This document shows, one piece after another, positions 26,041 to 35,534 of a stretch of DNA of 64,000 nt. The notes under the pieces are model-generated. The model was given only the letters and a program-made list of their open reading frames with translations. It made no database searches and was not told the origin of the DNA. The position numbers were made by a program, and so were the translations under genes. Where the stretch lies: NCBI GenBank assembly GCA_949292215.1, contig CASEYW010000068.1, forward strand, positions 1-64,000, written 5' to 3'. The first letter of the stretch is position 1. Each line of letters opens with the position of its first letter. This stretch comes from an uncultured bacterium. GTDB taxonomy: Bacteria > Verrucomicrobiota > Lentisphaeria > Victivallales > UBA1829.

Positions 26041-29000
26041 TTATTCCGCGAAACTTCGGGAGGTAAAACGCGGAATGGAAACTTTCTGGCCCGGGACGAC
26101 AGCATGGAAATAAAACCAGTCACCATCGCGGACACCAGCCTTCTGCAGATCGGTGTCGGTTTCCATGGAGTTCAGAGAGGTGTTTCGTACGGTGAAGGTT
26201 CGTCCGATGCGCGGGAATGTCACTTGAATTCCGGGATAGTAGTTCAGTCCATCGAACTTCTGGATTGGACGGTTTACCTTGAGTTTCCCGTCCACAAAAA
26301 ATGCCTGATGGTAGCCGATGATGAACGGGGCCGGACCGCGCAGGGCAACTTTGACGGTTCCATCCGCCAGGAGTTCCGCATTTTTCACGTGATATCCCTC
26401 CCTGTTTTCGAAACTGCCCTTGCGGGTCTGATGGAGAATCAGCATTCTGCCGGCAGCAGCGGCGGTGTTCCATGGCTTGTCCGGACGAATACGCAGTTCC
26501 GATTTTTCCGGAGCTCCCGTGAGATCGCCGGTGATTCCGACGATTGTTCCCGTATCCTCTGAAGAGGGCGAACGCAGTTCCCGGTCATCTGCCCGGAGAA
26601 CGGTCCCTTGTGCCATGTCAAGACGGCTGATCCTGCCAGCCTTGTTGAATCGCACCAGCGCGAAGCGTGCATCGGTTTCGATTCCGGCAAGTTTCCGGAG
26701 AGTATTTGTTTCCTGATAAAAAACGAGGTCTTTTCCGCCCTCGCTGAGGGTGAGCTCAACTGCCCGGGCAGAACCGGAAGCAGCGGTCTTCATGGAAGAG
26801 ACGACCGGAGATGTTCCGGGATGCCGTCCTTCCAGAAGAGTCACAAAACAGGAATTGAGGAGTTGCCCGTTTCCCGAAGTTCTCCGGAGGGCGAGGACGT
26901 CGAACGCTTCGTCAAATGTGATGGTATTGTTTTGAATCAGCGTTCCGGAGCGCGTTCGCTGAGTCGCGGAGAGCGGCGACCACGGTGATTTCGCCTGCCA
27001 GACAGCACACGGTTCCGCCGGAGCACCCGCAATGCGGAAATTGACAATCCCGAATCCCGGACGCGGTCTGCCGTACTCTTTGCCGCTGCTGTCGCGGAAA
27101 TAGGCGTAATAATCGGTTTTATAATCCACTGTCCACGGCTGAACTCCTGCTGGACGCATCTCGACATTTGTCACATGATCGTAGATTCCGTAGACCCATT
27201 TGTAGAGAATTGCCGGAGAGAAGAATCTGCTGCGGACAGGAGGTGTTCCGTGGAAGAGCGCTTTCGTGAGATTTCGTTTTTTTTGCGCTTCTCCGAGTCC
27301 GTTCTGTGCGATGCGGTCGCCCCAGACAGAATACCAGACGGTCTGCGTTTTTCCGCCTTTCAGCGGAATGATGTCAAGTGCATACGCCCGTCCGGACGGC
27401 GTTTCGACTCCGATCAGTGCGCGGCGGTATTTCGTGACGCTGTTTACTCCCATTTTCCGGAATTCTCCGAGAGTGTTTACTTCCAGAATCTGGAATTTGG
27501 AATCCGGCGAAGAGGCCGGCTCTCCGCCTTTGAAGAACAGCGGTTCACTCAGTCCGCGCTTGACGGAGGCAATCTCATCGACCGTGACCGTATTCTGACC
27601 GATCGCCGACTGCGCCAGCAGCCGGTTCCATGATTCATGCACGCTCGGTTTTTCCTGCGGAACATAAACGGCCTTGCGCGGGAAGTTCAGAGCGTTGATA
27701 TCTTCGACTGTTTTCCGGGACGCGTTGCCCCAGGGCGGAGCATAGCCATGAGGGCGGAGGACGGGAATTCCGTCGAACCAGCCTGCGAGTCCCATCATGA
27801 GTCCGCCGTGTCCGCTCGGCCGGGAGAAGTTCAGGATCGTTTCGAGCCGTTCTCCCGGAGCGCCCACCCGGATTACTCCCACGCCCCAGGAGGGCCAGAT
27901 CTGGCTGGGCAGGTTCGATTTCTTCGGTTTTTCCGCTGTATCCAGATTCCCGAGATAGCGGTCGTTCGGTGTCTCATGGATCATTTCATAAAGATCGCCG
28001 TGTTCAAAGAGAAGTCCGCGTGCCGTAATCTGCTTTCCGGATTCTCGCGCCGCCGTCTGGAAAAACGGATTCTTCGCAAGGAATCCGGGATCGATAGTCT
28101 GCCAGCCGTTCTTTTCCAGCATGTACGGATAGAACTGCCGGCGGAGCATCCCCTGGTAGCCGACCGATCCCTCGCCGTTGATGCCGTCTGCATAATGATG
28201 ATTGTAAACGATGCAGTCGTGATTTGCCGCGGCAAATTCCAGAAGGAGTTTGTCGCCTCCGATCATTGCGCTGGCAAGCATGTGCGCCGAATTTGCCGCC
28301 TGATAGTTCTGGATGAGTCCGTTCATGCAGATGGATGTGTAGCCGAGATTGATCTCCCGTGCCAGTTTTGTCCGAACGAGTTTGTCAATTTTCCCGGGAT
28401 CGCCGTATTTCTTTCTGGAATAATAGCGGAATGCCGGGTGATGACGGAGAAGAGCGTATTCATAGACGGCGGCTCCTTCGCGTCCGAGGACCATCCATCC
28501 TCGCGCATAGGTGGGATTGTTCCGGTTCCACCAGCCGAGTTTCGGCATTTTTGCCCAGATGTTCGGACGCGGAAGAGCCTCCCATTCCGCGCGGGAGAGT
28601 CCGAGTCCGTCTTTCCCCGCCGGATCGAGATTGTTCAACGCAAGAGGGAGGGCGTAATAGGTTTCCGCGATCCGGTCGAGAATCACTGCCGCCTTGTAGG
28701 GATACAGCGGATTCCCTGTGCGCAGGTAGAGCGTTGAGAGATGTCCGAGCGTGCGGGTGTACTCGCTCCAGTCGCGCCTGTTGAAGAGATTCGCGACAAA
28801 CAACTGCCAGATGCGTCCTTTTGCATCCTTGTAGAGCTTGCAGGGAATTTTCCGGAGTGAATCATCCAGATAGCGGATGACGGCAAACGAATCAGGCGCA
28901 AGCTCATATCCCGCAGGGGCATGTTTTCGATACAGGTCCTTTTTGCAGCAGGAGGTCTGTGCGTGTTCAGGATTCTTCGGGTCAAATCGAATCGTGAGCG

Positions 29001-29394
29001 CACGGGAGTCGCAGAACGGACAGTAGGAGATGAGCGCGTGATAACTGTCGAGCTGATCCTGTGTGAAATGTCCGGTCCAGTGCGCCCACGGTCTGATCTC
29101 CGGACGGGGTGTATCCCGCAACCGTGCATACGGCGCAATGGAGACAGGAAAGTCCGAAATGATCTCCGCATCCGTCCCAAATCCGTACCGTCGTTCCGCC
29201 TGGTCTGCAAGTTTGGAAAATTCGGCGTCTGTCAGTGGTTTTTTCCATTTTTTCATAGCTTCATCCGAAGCCTGTTTCCGCAGCTCCTCCGGTTTCATGC
29301 GGAGAATGCGTTCTCCGGGCAGTTCCGCGTTCTGTGCTATGACGGCGAATGCCAGAAGTCCCGGTAAAACGGCACTTGCAATTCGGTTCATCAC
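26041..29394 (-). CDS. Secreted heparinase II/III-like polysaccharide lyase (cassette 2)
   Basis: 1117 aa. Signal peptide MMNRIASAVLPGLLAFAVIAQNA. Next come ~80 charged residues, then a cysteine cluster (YCPFCDSRALTIRF...HAQTSCCKKDLYRK, ~122-160) that looks metal-binding. An alpha-helical barrel (~170-480; YLRTGNPLYPYKAAVILDRIAE, QNYQAANSAHMLASAMIGG, DGINGEGSVGYQGML) precedes a beta-sandwich region opening with VGVIRVGAPGERLETILNFSRPSGHGG. This two-part plan is typical of heparinase II/III and alginate-lyase-like enzymes, which cleave uronic-acid glycans by beta-elimination; a candidate catalytic Tyr/His set lies in the barrel (YNHHYADGINGEGS). It is the last and largest gene of cassette 2, followed by the terminator at 25955-26014. 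Substrate unknown. Confidence 0.75.
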   Translation of the reverse strand: MMNRIASAVLPGLLAFAVIAQNAELPGERILRMKPEELRKQASDEAMKKWKKPLTDAEFSKLADQAERRYGFGTDAEIISDFPVSIAPYARLRDTPRPEIRPWAHWTGHFTQDQLDSYHALISYCPFCDSRALTIRFDPKNPEHAQTSCCKKDLYRKHAPAGYELAPDSFAVIRYLDDSLRKIPCKLYKDAKGRIWQLFVANLFNRRDWSEYTRTLGHLSTLYLRTGNPLYPYKAAVILDRIAETYYALPLALNNLDPAGKDGLGLSRAEWEALPRPNIWAKMPKLGWWNRNNPTYARGWMVLGREGAAVYEYALLRHHPAFRYYSRKKYGDPGKIDKLVRTKLAREINLGYTSICMNGLIQNYQAANSAHMLASAMIGGDKLLLEFAAANHDCIVYNHHYADGINGEGSVGYQGMLRRQFYPYMLEKNGWQTIDPGFLAKNPFFQTAARESGKQITARGLLFEHGDLYEMIHETPNDRYLGNLDTAEKPKKSNLPSQIWPSWGVGVIRVGAPGERLETILNFSRPSGHGGLMMGLAGWFDGIPVLRPHGYAPPWGNASRKTVEDINALNFPRKAVYVPQEKPSVHESWNRLLAQSAIGQNTVTVDEIASVKRGLSEPLFFKGGEPASSPDSKFQILEVNTLGEFRKMGVNSVTKYRRALIGVETPSGRAYALDIIPLKGGKTQTVWYSVWGDRIAQNGLGEAQKKRNLTKALFHGTPPVRSRFFSPAILYKWVYGIYDHVTNVEMRPAGVQPWTVDYKTDYYAYFRDSSGKEYGRPRPGFGIVNFRIAGAPAEPCAVWQAKSPWSPLSATQRTRSGTLIQNNTITFDEAFDVLALRRTSGNGQLLNSCFVTLLEGRHPGTSPVVSSMKTAASGSARAVELTLSEGGKDLVFYQETNTLRKLAGIETDARFALVRFNKAGRISRLDMAQGTVLRADDRELRSPSSEDTGTIVGITGDLTGAPEKSELRIRPDKPWNTAAAAGRMLILHQTRKGSFENREGYHVKNAELLADGTVKVALRGPAPFIIGYHQAFFVDGKLKVNRPIQKFDGLNYYPGIQVTFPRIGRTFTVRNTSLNSMETDTDLQKAGVRDGDWFYFHAVVPGQKVSIPRFTSRSFAE

Positions 29395-29415
29395 TCCATC
29401 TCCCTGTTTATGATA

Positions 29416-30078
29416 TTAAAAAATGATCAATGTGCGTCGGCGCAGAGCCTCCGTATAATCCGCAACGCGTTCCCATCGCGTTTCCGAACCGAGAACCCGC
29501 GGTGGAATCTGGGAACACTTATGGGCATCCGAACCCGCGGTCCGAGGCAGATCAAATGTTTCAGCATACCAGCAATTCCGGCAGTTTTCCGCATCGGGAC
29601 GGTTGTGATTGCGGACTTCCACCTCGTCCACCAGCTCCGGATTGAGACGGATGAACGGGATATATGCCGCCTGCCGAAAGGGATGCGCATGAACAACGGT
29701 TCCGCCCTCTTTGCGTACAAATTTCAGATACTCCTCCAACGAGAGTGACAGCAAATCCGGATGATTCTCCAGCCATTGCCGGTCCAGTCCATAGGTCAGG
29801 AAATCGTTGCCTTGAAAACTGGCTTCCCACCCGAAGAAGACATCCAGTCCGATCTGTTTTCCCCGTTCTGCCGCATGCTCGTATCCGAGACAGAAAAGAC
29901 GGATGCGTTCCTTCCAGGGCAGACCGTCGGGAACACGTGTGTTCCCGTTCAGGAAATGATCGGTTATGATAATTCCCGTATAACCTTTCTCATGATATTC
30001 CTCCACCATTTCGGCAGCAGTCTGGGGAGAGCATTTGCTCGTTTCACTTGTATGGACATGAACATCGTAGAGGAACAT
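29416..30078 (-). CDS. PHP-domain metal-dependent phosphoesterase
   Basis: 220 aa from ATG 30078, preceded by a GA-rich AAAGGGG; an upstream in-frame extension runs into the pseudopilin gene and is rejected. PHP metal motifs are all present: HVHTSETSKCS, IIITDHF, HAHPFRQ, and TAGSDAHKCSQIP. The PHP fold binds two or three metal ions and hydrolyses phosphate esters, including histidinol-phosphatase-like and nucleic-acid activities. It has no signal peptide. It lies between a pseudopilin (16-nt gap) and a secreted lyase (21 nt), an unusual partner for this family. Substrate unknown. Confidence 0.85.
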   Translation of the reverse strand: MFLYDVHVHTSETSKCSPQTAAEMVEEYHEKGYTGIIITDHFLNGNTRVPDGLPWKERIRLFCLGYEHAAERGKQIGLDVFFGWEASFQGNDFLTYGLDRQWLENHPDLLSLSLEEYLKFVRKEGGTVVHAHPFRQAAYIPFIRLNPELVDEVEVRNHNRPDAENCRNCWYAETFDLPRTAGSDAHKCSQIPPRVLGSETRWERVADYTEALRRRTLIIF

Positions 30079-30094
30079 CGGGGACCCCTTTCTG

Positions 30095-30901
30095 TCAGAG
30101 CGCGGGCGCGGTGCCGCTGTCGAAGCGGAAACCGAACATGAGAGGATCGTAACTTGCGTTCCCTCCGGGGAAATAAATGGAACGATCTCCTTCCGCAAGT
30201 CTGCGGACGAGAAATGCCGCATAGGAAAGACTCCCCGCGTGTCCATCGCCAAAGACAATCTGTGCGCGTCCCCGGGAGAGAACCGGAGAATTCAGTGTTT
30301 CCACTGTGGAGCGCATATCCATGCCTCCGTGACGGAAACTGAATTCAGTCGGTTCATCCAGCAGACCGTTCTGCACCTGATTGCTGTCGCCTGCCACGAT
30401 GACGGCGGAGGGAGTGCGCATGGCACTGGTCTTATGCAGGAATGCACGCCATTTCGAGGTGGATGTGAAATCCCCCATCAGGCACCAGTTGCCGCCGAAC
30501 ATGGAGTAGGCGAATCCGGTGTTTTTGTCACCGGTCAGTTTCCGGATGTCGGTGTCGCAGATGAAGGTTCCTTTGTGAACCGGGGTTTCCGAACTTCCCG
30601 TTTTTTTTGTCGCATAAATGGTTCCGTATCCCGGAGTGATGTTTTTACTGCCGGAGAGTTTTGCATACCAGTATTTGGTGGAATTATCGCCCCAGTTGGT
30701 GATGCCGGGAACGATCCAGTCGTTGTTGTCGCCGCTGTACGAGGCGGATGCCTTGCCGATCTGACTCAGATTGTTCAGGCAGGCAACCCCCTGCGCGGAC
30801 TGCCTCGCTTTCTGAAGGCCTGGGAGCAGAAGAGCGATCAGAATGGCAAGGATTGCAACAACAACGAGAAGTTCAATCAATGTAAAAAATTTCTCTCTCA
30901 T
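30095..30901 (-). CDS. DUF1559-like pseudopilin (cassette 2)
   Basis: 268 aa. Very short leader (MREKF) then [16 protein letters not shown] and an extracytoplasmic domain. The C-terminal half has FSFRHGG and [13 protein letters not shown], the conserved DGH signature with a longer insertion than in cassette 1. The -1 residue is Phe. GAGAGGGA precedes the ATG. It starts 9 bases after the regulator stop and is followed by the PHP gene. Like the other pseudopilins here, it has no pilus assembly neighbours. Confidence 0.85.
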   Translation of the reverse strand: MREKFFTLIELLVVVAILAILIALLLPGLQKARQSAQGVACLNNLSQIGKASASYSGDNNDWIVPGITNWGDNSTKYWYAKLSGSKNITPGYGTIYATKKTGSSETPVHKGTFICDTDIRKLTGDKNTGFAYSMFGGNWCLMGDFTSTSKWRAFLHKTSAMRTPSAVIVAGDSNQVQNGLLDEPTEFSFRHGGMDMRSTVETLNSPVLSRGRAQIVFGDGHAGSLSYAAFLVRRLAEGDRSIYFPGGNASYDPLMFGFRFDSGTAPAL

Positions 30902-30910
30902 TTTTCCCTC

Positions 30911-31984
30911 TCAGTTCTGTAGTAAATATCGACATCCCTTCACAATCAGTTCCGCATGGAAGAGTTTCCGCGGAAGAGCGGCTTTAGGATTGTTCTTTAT
31001 GGAGATGATGCTCTCCGCCGCTTCAAAAACCATGCGTTCCAGCGGCATTCGGATGTAACTTGCGGGAATGCCGAGCTCTTCCTGAAGAGCGCCGATGTCG
31101 TCGAAACAGAGCAGTGCGATATCGTCCGGAACGGAAAAGTTGTGACCTGCCAGCGTAATGCAGACCTGATAAAAACAGGTTCCGTTTGTTATGAAGATCA
31201 TATCCGGCCGTTCCCGTTTCAGAATGGCGGAGAGATGATGATTGGCTTCCTCATAGCAGGACGCTGTGATGCAGAGTTCTTCCGGGACGGGAAGGGCGTT
31301 TTCGAGATAGGCGTCCCGCCAGCCCAGCACCCGGAGATGGAGAGCATTTTCCAGACAGCCGGGATTTTTATAGAGAACAATGCGTTTTGCTCCGTTCCGG
31401 ATCATGCAGGAAACGGCACGGCGGGTCTCCTGCCGGTAATCTACAGTCAGTGTGCCGATTCCCGGATGTTCCATATTTCGATTGAGCAGGATCAGCGGTA
31501 CTGCATTCTCTGTGGCAATTTCTATAAGATGCCGCGACAGATTCTGTTCGGGGAGAGCATGGAAAATGAGTCCGTCCGGCAAGTCGTCCGGTTCTTTCCA
31601 GAGTTCAATTTCCGATCTCTGAAGCAGGCGCAGGGTGAATCCCAGTTTTTCACTCGCCTTGGAAAGCCCGTTCAGAATGGGCGTTATATAATTGAAATAA
31701 TTGCTTTCCCCGGGAAACAGATCCGCGGCAATTTCAAGACGTTTCCTCCCGGACGCCATTGAGCGATTCAAGGGATCGGAAACCGTAACACCGATTCCGT
31801 TTCGGCAGGTGACAAGTCCTTCCTTTTCAAGAAGCTGCAACGCTTTTCGGATCGTGGGGCGGCTGGTCGCATATTGTTCCGCCAGCAGTGGAAGCGATGG
31901 CAGCTGACTCCCTGCTACAAGCTCTCCTCCGGTAATTTTCCGGTGCAGATCCTCGAAAATATCTTTGAACTTCTCTTTTCTCAT
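30911..31984 (-). CDS. GntR/LacI-type chimeric regulator (cassette 2)
   Basis: 357 aa. The N-terminal wHTH is a canonical GntR domain (FEDLHRKITGGELVAGSQLPSLPLLAEQYATSRPTIRKALQLLEKEGLVTCRNGIGVTV). The sensor domain (~80-350) has LacI-type elements: DGLIFHALPEQNLSRHLIEIATENAVPLILLNR, and DDIALLCFDDIGALQEELGIPASYIRMPLE. First gene of cassette 2 with a near-consensus promoter (32028-32055) and a perfect palindrome over the expected start site (32017-32028), both fitting autorepression. AGGA lies 8 bases before the ATG. Confidence 0.88.
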   Translation of the reverse strand: MRKEKFKDIFEDLHRKITGGELVAGSQLPSLPLLAEQYATSRPTIRKALQLLEKEGLVTCRNGIGVTVSDPLNRSMASGRKRLEIAADLFPGESNYFNYITPILNGLSKASEKLGFTLRLLQRSEIELWKEPDDLPDGLIFHALPEQNLSRHLIEIATENAVPLILLNRNMEHPGIGTLTVDYRQETRRAVSCMIRNGAKRIVLYKNPGCLENALHLRVLGWRDAYLENALPVPEELCITASCYEEANHHLSAILKRERPDMIFITNGTCFYQVCITLAGHNFSVPDDIALLCFDDIGALQEELGIPASYIRMPLERMVFEAAESIISIKNNPKAALPRKLFHAELIVKGCRYLLQN

Positions 31985-32016
31985 GATTTTCCTGAATCAG
32001 AATGAAAGAATAATCT

Positions 32017-32028
32017 TTTACCTGTAAA
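32017..32028. promoter_or_regulatory. Candidate operator palindrome TTTACCTGTAAA
   Basis: A 12-bp perfect inverted repeat (TTTAC-CT-GTAAA) directly downstream of the -10 box of the cassette 2 promoter, at the expected transcription start. GntR-type dimers bind such sites. Confidence 0.5.
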
Positions 32029-32055
32029 TTATACCAGAAAAATATGAAAAGTCAA
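32028..32055 (-). promoter_or_regulatory. sigma70 promoter of cassette 2
   Basis: Minus strand TTGACT (32050-32055), 16-nt spacer, TATAAT (32028-32033): 11 of 12 consensus positions. Confidence 0.8.
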
Positions 32056-32115
32056 GAGGGGGACGGCAAGATTTTCCGGAAAAAAGCAGGTCAAATTTTT
32101 TTCAGCGCTTTCCGG

Positions 32116-34095
32116 TCAGAACTGGAAGAATTTTTCCCATGTGATTTTACCGTCTGGAGCAGGTTTGCCGTTCAGCAGGACGGAACCGTCTTTGAGGCGT
32201 TCCAGCGTCAGTTTTTTTCCGCGCAGGATAAGATTTTTCACTCGGAACGGTTTGCTGTTTTTCAGCGGGTTCAATGTGAAACCGTCCATATAGACTTTGA
32301 GTCCGAGGTGAAGCTCCAGAGCATCACAGAACCATCCTTTCATGGAAAATGCCTGTTTGCAGCCGGGGTTGTCGATGGTCGGGTCAATGTTTTCGGTTTC
32401 ATGGGTCAGTCCTTCTGGATAGGCGTGGAACTGCCAGAAATATTCGACAATCCTGTGAAAATAGGCAGCGGATTCCGTATCGCCGGAACGGTTCATCATA
32501 TTCCAGTAATAGCGGTCGACAGGGGGATAGTAGGCTCCAAGCTGATTGCCGTCGACCATAAAGGCTGCGTTGTTCGGGGGGAACATGTAGAGTCCGTGAT
32601 CGAAACGGAAGTTCTGTTTCAGAAATTCCGCAATCCTGTGACGGTTTTCCGCATGGGGATCATCGCCGAACGGAGACGCATAGAGTTGTCCGTAGAGCGG
32701 ATAATAGGGACGCGGATGCAGCGTTGTCCCGTCGGCGGAATCGCACCAGTAGCCGATATCGTTGTCCCAGAGGATGGTTTCCATATCTTTTTGAATCTGT
32801 TCCGCTGCATGAAGGTGTTCCCTTGCGTCTGATTCCATTCCAAGAGCCTGCTCGAGCATTGCAATGGACTTCAAAGCCTGAAGGTAGAGGGAGTTGTTGA
32901 TGAGACTGATGTCACTGTCTTTTTGTTCAAGCAGATTCGGATAATCGGGGAAGAATCCGATGGCTGTCCCAAGAGAGCAGTCCGGATGCGCGCTGCATCT
33001 TGAGAGATCGAGAATCCATTTTGCGAAATTATAGAATTCGCGTCCGGTTTCGAGGTCGCCGGTTGCCGCACAGTAATTTGCCAGCAGGACGATGTAAAGT
33101 CCCTGCGAGCATGGCTGCATGCAGCTTTCCGGCTGAAAGGAATTCCCCATGCAGTGGACAATTCCCTTGACGGGATCGGCCGTATCCCGATAAAACCGGA
33201 GCATTTCACGGACAAGCTCCGTACAGCCGGTCCAGAGCAGAGCCTCCGCATGAACCATACTGTCCCATCCCCAGATCCAGTAAGACTGCGATGCACGGAT
33301 CGCGCCGGGACGGTCCTTGACCATCAGAGATTTCAAGGAGGACACCACATTGTTCAATGCCGAATCAACCGCAGCATTTCCCGTGAAGAAACGGACTCCT
33401 TCCCGGAACTCTTTTTCCCAGAGATCAATTCGCGCCGCCGCAGATGCAAAATCGGGATGCTCTGTGGAGTCGAACTGAAAGGCGAAGGCGAAGAGTTCTC
33501 CGGGAGTTGTCGCTTCCATGTAATATTTAAACGGTTCGTGGCGGGAGTCTGTCCTGCAGGGAACGGAACAGAGGAAACGAAGCCGGACCGAACCTGACGG
33601 ATCGTGAATTTGCATCTGCATGGAACCATCCGGCTGGATCGTCCAGTTTTCCGCATTCCGATCAGGCAGGCGGTTGAGAACATGACCGTGGAGGAGCGCA
33701 CGGGCACGGATGCTCTTTCGTTCCGGATTGTCAAGAACCCGGATGATTTGAAAAAGTGTGTTTTCTTCCAGAAGGAGTTCATGCCGCAGATGAACTCCTT
33801 CCAGTTCACATTCAGAACGATAGCCGAACGGATAGTGGAAGGTATGATGAAATTCCGGATAATAATTGCGTCCGTCGATGATAATCTGAATGCGTCCGAC
33901 CTTGGCAAAGGCGGATTCCTGTGATCCCGAGAGGATTCCGGCACGCCGGTACCCCTGTTTCCCAACATAATACAGGGCGGAAATCCCGCCGTGGCTGACA
34001 ACATCCGCGGCAATTCTTCCTGAAACATAATGGTTGAAATCCAATCCGAACCCGTGTTCCGCACAGGGCAGAGAATTTTGAAAGTTGTGAATCAT
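32116..34095 (-). CDS. (alpha/alpha)6-barrel glycosidase-like protein, cytoplasmic
   Basis: 659 aa, no signal peptide. N-terminal beta-sandwich (~1-225; LDFNHYVSGRIAADVVSHGGISALYYVG) and a helical toroid (~235-600) with SYWIWGWDSMVHAEALLWTG, LYLQALKSIAMLEQALG, DNDIGYWCDSADG and FHAYPEGLTHETENIDPTIDNPG. This plan and the W-W-D loop resemble GH63/GH78/GH94-type six-hairpin glycosidases, though I cannot fix the family. The last ~65 residues (LEL...LTLERLKDGSVLLNGKP) form a small beta domain. It is divergent from the cassette 3 regulator (~290 bases between) and could belong to either neighbouring cassette. It probably acts on short oligosaccharides inside the cell. Confidence 0.7.
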   Translation of the reverse strand: MIHNFQNSLPCAEHGFGLDFNHYVSGRIAADVVSHGGISALYYVGKQGYRRAGILSGSQESAFAKVGRIQIIIDGRNYYPEFHHTFHYPFGYRSECELEGVHLRHELLLEENTLFQIIRVLDNPERKSIRARALLHGHVLNRLPDRNAENWTIQPDGSMQMQIHDPSGSVRLRFLCSVPCRTDSRHEPFKYYMEATTPGELFAFAFQFDSTEHPDFASAAARIDLWEKEFREGVRFFTGNAAVDSALNNVVSSLKSLMVKDRPGAIRASQSYWIWGWDSMVHAEALLWTGCTELVREMLRFYRDTADPVKGIVHCMGNSFQPESCMQPCSQGLYIVLLANYCAATGDLETGREFYNFAKWILDLSRCSAHPDCSLGTAIGFFPDYPNLLEQKDSDISLINNSLYLQALKSIAMLEQALGMESDAREHLHAAEQIQKDMETILWDNDIGYWCDSADGTTLHPRPYYPLYGQLYASPFGDDPHAENRHRIAEFLKQNFRFDHGLYMFPPNNAAFMVDGNQLGAYYPPVDRYYWNMMNRSGDTESAAYFHRIVEYFWQFHAYPEGLTHETENIDPTIDNPGCKQAFSMKGWFCDALELHLGLKVYMDGFTLNPLKNSKPFRVKNLILRGKKLTLERLKDGSVLLNGKPAPDGKITWEKFFQF

Positions 34096-34322
34096 AAATA
34101 AAACTCTTTCCTTATCAGTTCTTTTTTTCAGCGGAAATACTCTAATGCTTTTTGTCTGTTTTTCAACTGCCTGTTTTGAGTTTCAGCAAAAGGGGCCGGG
34201 AAATTCACGTTTCCTTCGTTTTCCTTTTGAATTGCCCTTCTTCTGACAAGGATCATTCCGCAGAATCCCGTCTCTTTTCCTGAAAACAGTTTGATTTCCT
34301 CGTCTTTTTGCAGAGCACCCTC

Positions 34323-34351
34323 TTGATTTTTTTGCGGAAATGAAGTATAAT
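34323..34351 (+). promoter_or_regulatory. sigma70 promoter of cassette 3
   Basis: TTGATT (34323-34328), 17-nt spacer, TATAAT (34346-34351): 10 of 12 consensus positions, about 30 bases before the regulator ATG. On the other strand a weaker TTGAAA-16-TAGAGT (about 34175-34148) could drive the divergent glycosidase. Confidence 0.75.
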
Positions 34352-34382
34352 ATAAGCACAGATAATTCCAGTGGAGAGAGCC

Positions 34383-35534
34383 ATGATTCGAAATGCGGAG
34401 GAGACGAAAAAAGAACGTAAACGGCGCCTGACTGCACCGGAAGTTCTCGCGATGCAGAAACTTTGCCATGAGCGGATCATTTCCGATATCCATGCGAACA
34501 GGACTTTGCCGGGAATGCCGCTTCCTGGGATCCGGATTCTCAGCAAGCAGTATAATATTCCTTTGAGTGTCGTCCGCACTACCCTTGATAATCTGAAAAC
34601 CGAAGGAATTCTCGAATCCGTGCCGCGGGAAGGAGTGAAACTTCGTTCGGTTCCATGTCTGCCCGCTTCGCTGAAGGGGAAGCGGTTTGCCATCATTGCC
34701 AACTTGAGAGAAGACAATCCCCGGCATGTTTTGAATCCTCCGATCCAGATTGCGAACAGCATTGAACCGGTTCTCAACGAGCAGGGCGGACAGCTTGTCT
34801 TCATCAATTACTGGCGCTACAAAAGCTGTCAGAAAATTCTGGAACTTGTCGATTCCGAGTCGATTGATGCGATTCTTTATATGAAACGCCTTCCGGACGA
34901 TGCCGGACTGCTGCGAGGCATTCGTTCCCGACGCATTCCGCTGGTTTCTCTTGTTCCGGATACCACAGAACTTGACAGTGTGGATTTCGATCAGGAGGAT
35001 ATCGGGCGTCTTCAGGCGGAGCACCTTTTCCGGCTCGGTCACAGAAAAGTCGCGATTTTCTATTTTCCCGCCAGACCCTGGTCCGTTGCGCGGATGGAAG
35101 GCGCTCTGAGGGAACTTCGACGGTGCGGAATGCCGGAACCCCAGCTTTTCGAATTTTATTTTGAACGCGATGATGCTGAAGATTCCATCTTTCGCGTTCT
35201 TCCGGAAATTCCAGGAAAATTCTCTGCAGTCATCGCTACCAACGACATCATGGCGGAACGGATTCTGGAGGCGACGGAACGTCTCGGCTTCTTCGTTCCG
35301 AAGGATTTTTCTCTGATCGGAGCCGACAATCTGGAATTTGCCGTTCTGCACAATCTTACCACCGTGCATCTTTCCCAGATCAATCTCGGTCATGCCGCAT
35401 TCGAGCTGCTGAAAAAGCGGATTCTTTCGCCGAACCCGGTTCCCTGTTGTGAAAACATCAGGATCAAATGCGCGATATTCCGGCGCAATACGACAAAACC
35501 AATTGCAGAACCAGAAAAGGAGTCTGTATCATGA
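34383..35534 (+). CDS. GntR/LacI-type chimeric regulator (cassette 3)
   Basis: 383 aa from ATG 34383, preceded by GGAGAG; GTG 34371 would add four residues. A charged start ([21 protein letters not shown]) precedes the wHTH ([49 protein letters not shown]). The sensor part has clear LacI motifs: [30 protein letters not shown], and [37 protein letters not shown]. Its stop overlaps the next start (ATGA, 35531-35534), so regulator and pseudopilin are translationally coupled. Confidence 0.88.
   Translation: MIRNAEETKKERKRRLTAPEVLAMQKLCHERIISDIHANRTLPGMPLPGIRILSKQYNIPLSVVRTTLDNLKTEGILESVPREGVKLRSVPCLPASLKGKRFAIIANLREDNPRHVLNPPIQIANSIEPVLNEQGGQLVFINYWRYKSCQKILELVDSESIDAILYMKRLPDDAGLLRGIRSRRIPLVSLVPDTTELDSVDFDQEDIGRLQAEHLFRLGHRKVAIFYFPARPWSVARMEGALRELRRCGMPEPQLFEFYFERDDAEDSIFRVLPEIPGKFSAVIATNDIMAERILEATERLGFFVPKDFSLIGADNLEFAVLHNLTTVHLSQINLGHAAFELLKKRILSPNPVPCCENIRIKCAIFRRNTTKPIAEPEKESVS

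Noticed and set aside
34128..35393. 421-codon minus-strand open frame over the cassette 3 regulator
   Set aside because: Shadow of the regulator; no start support and composition unlike coding sequence.
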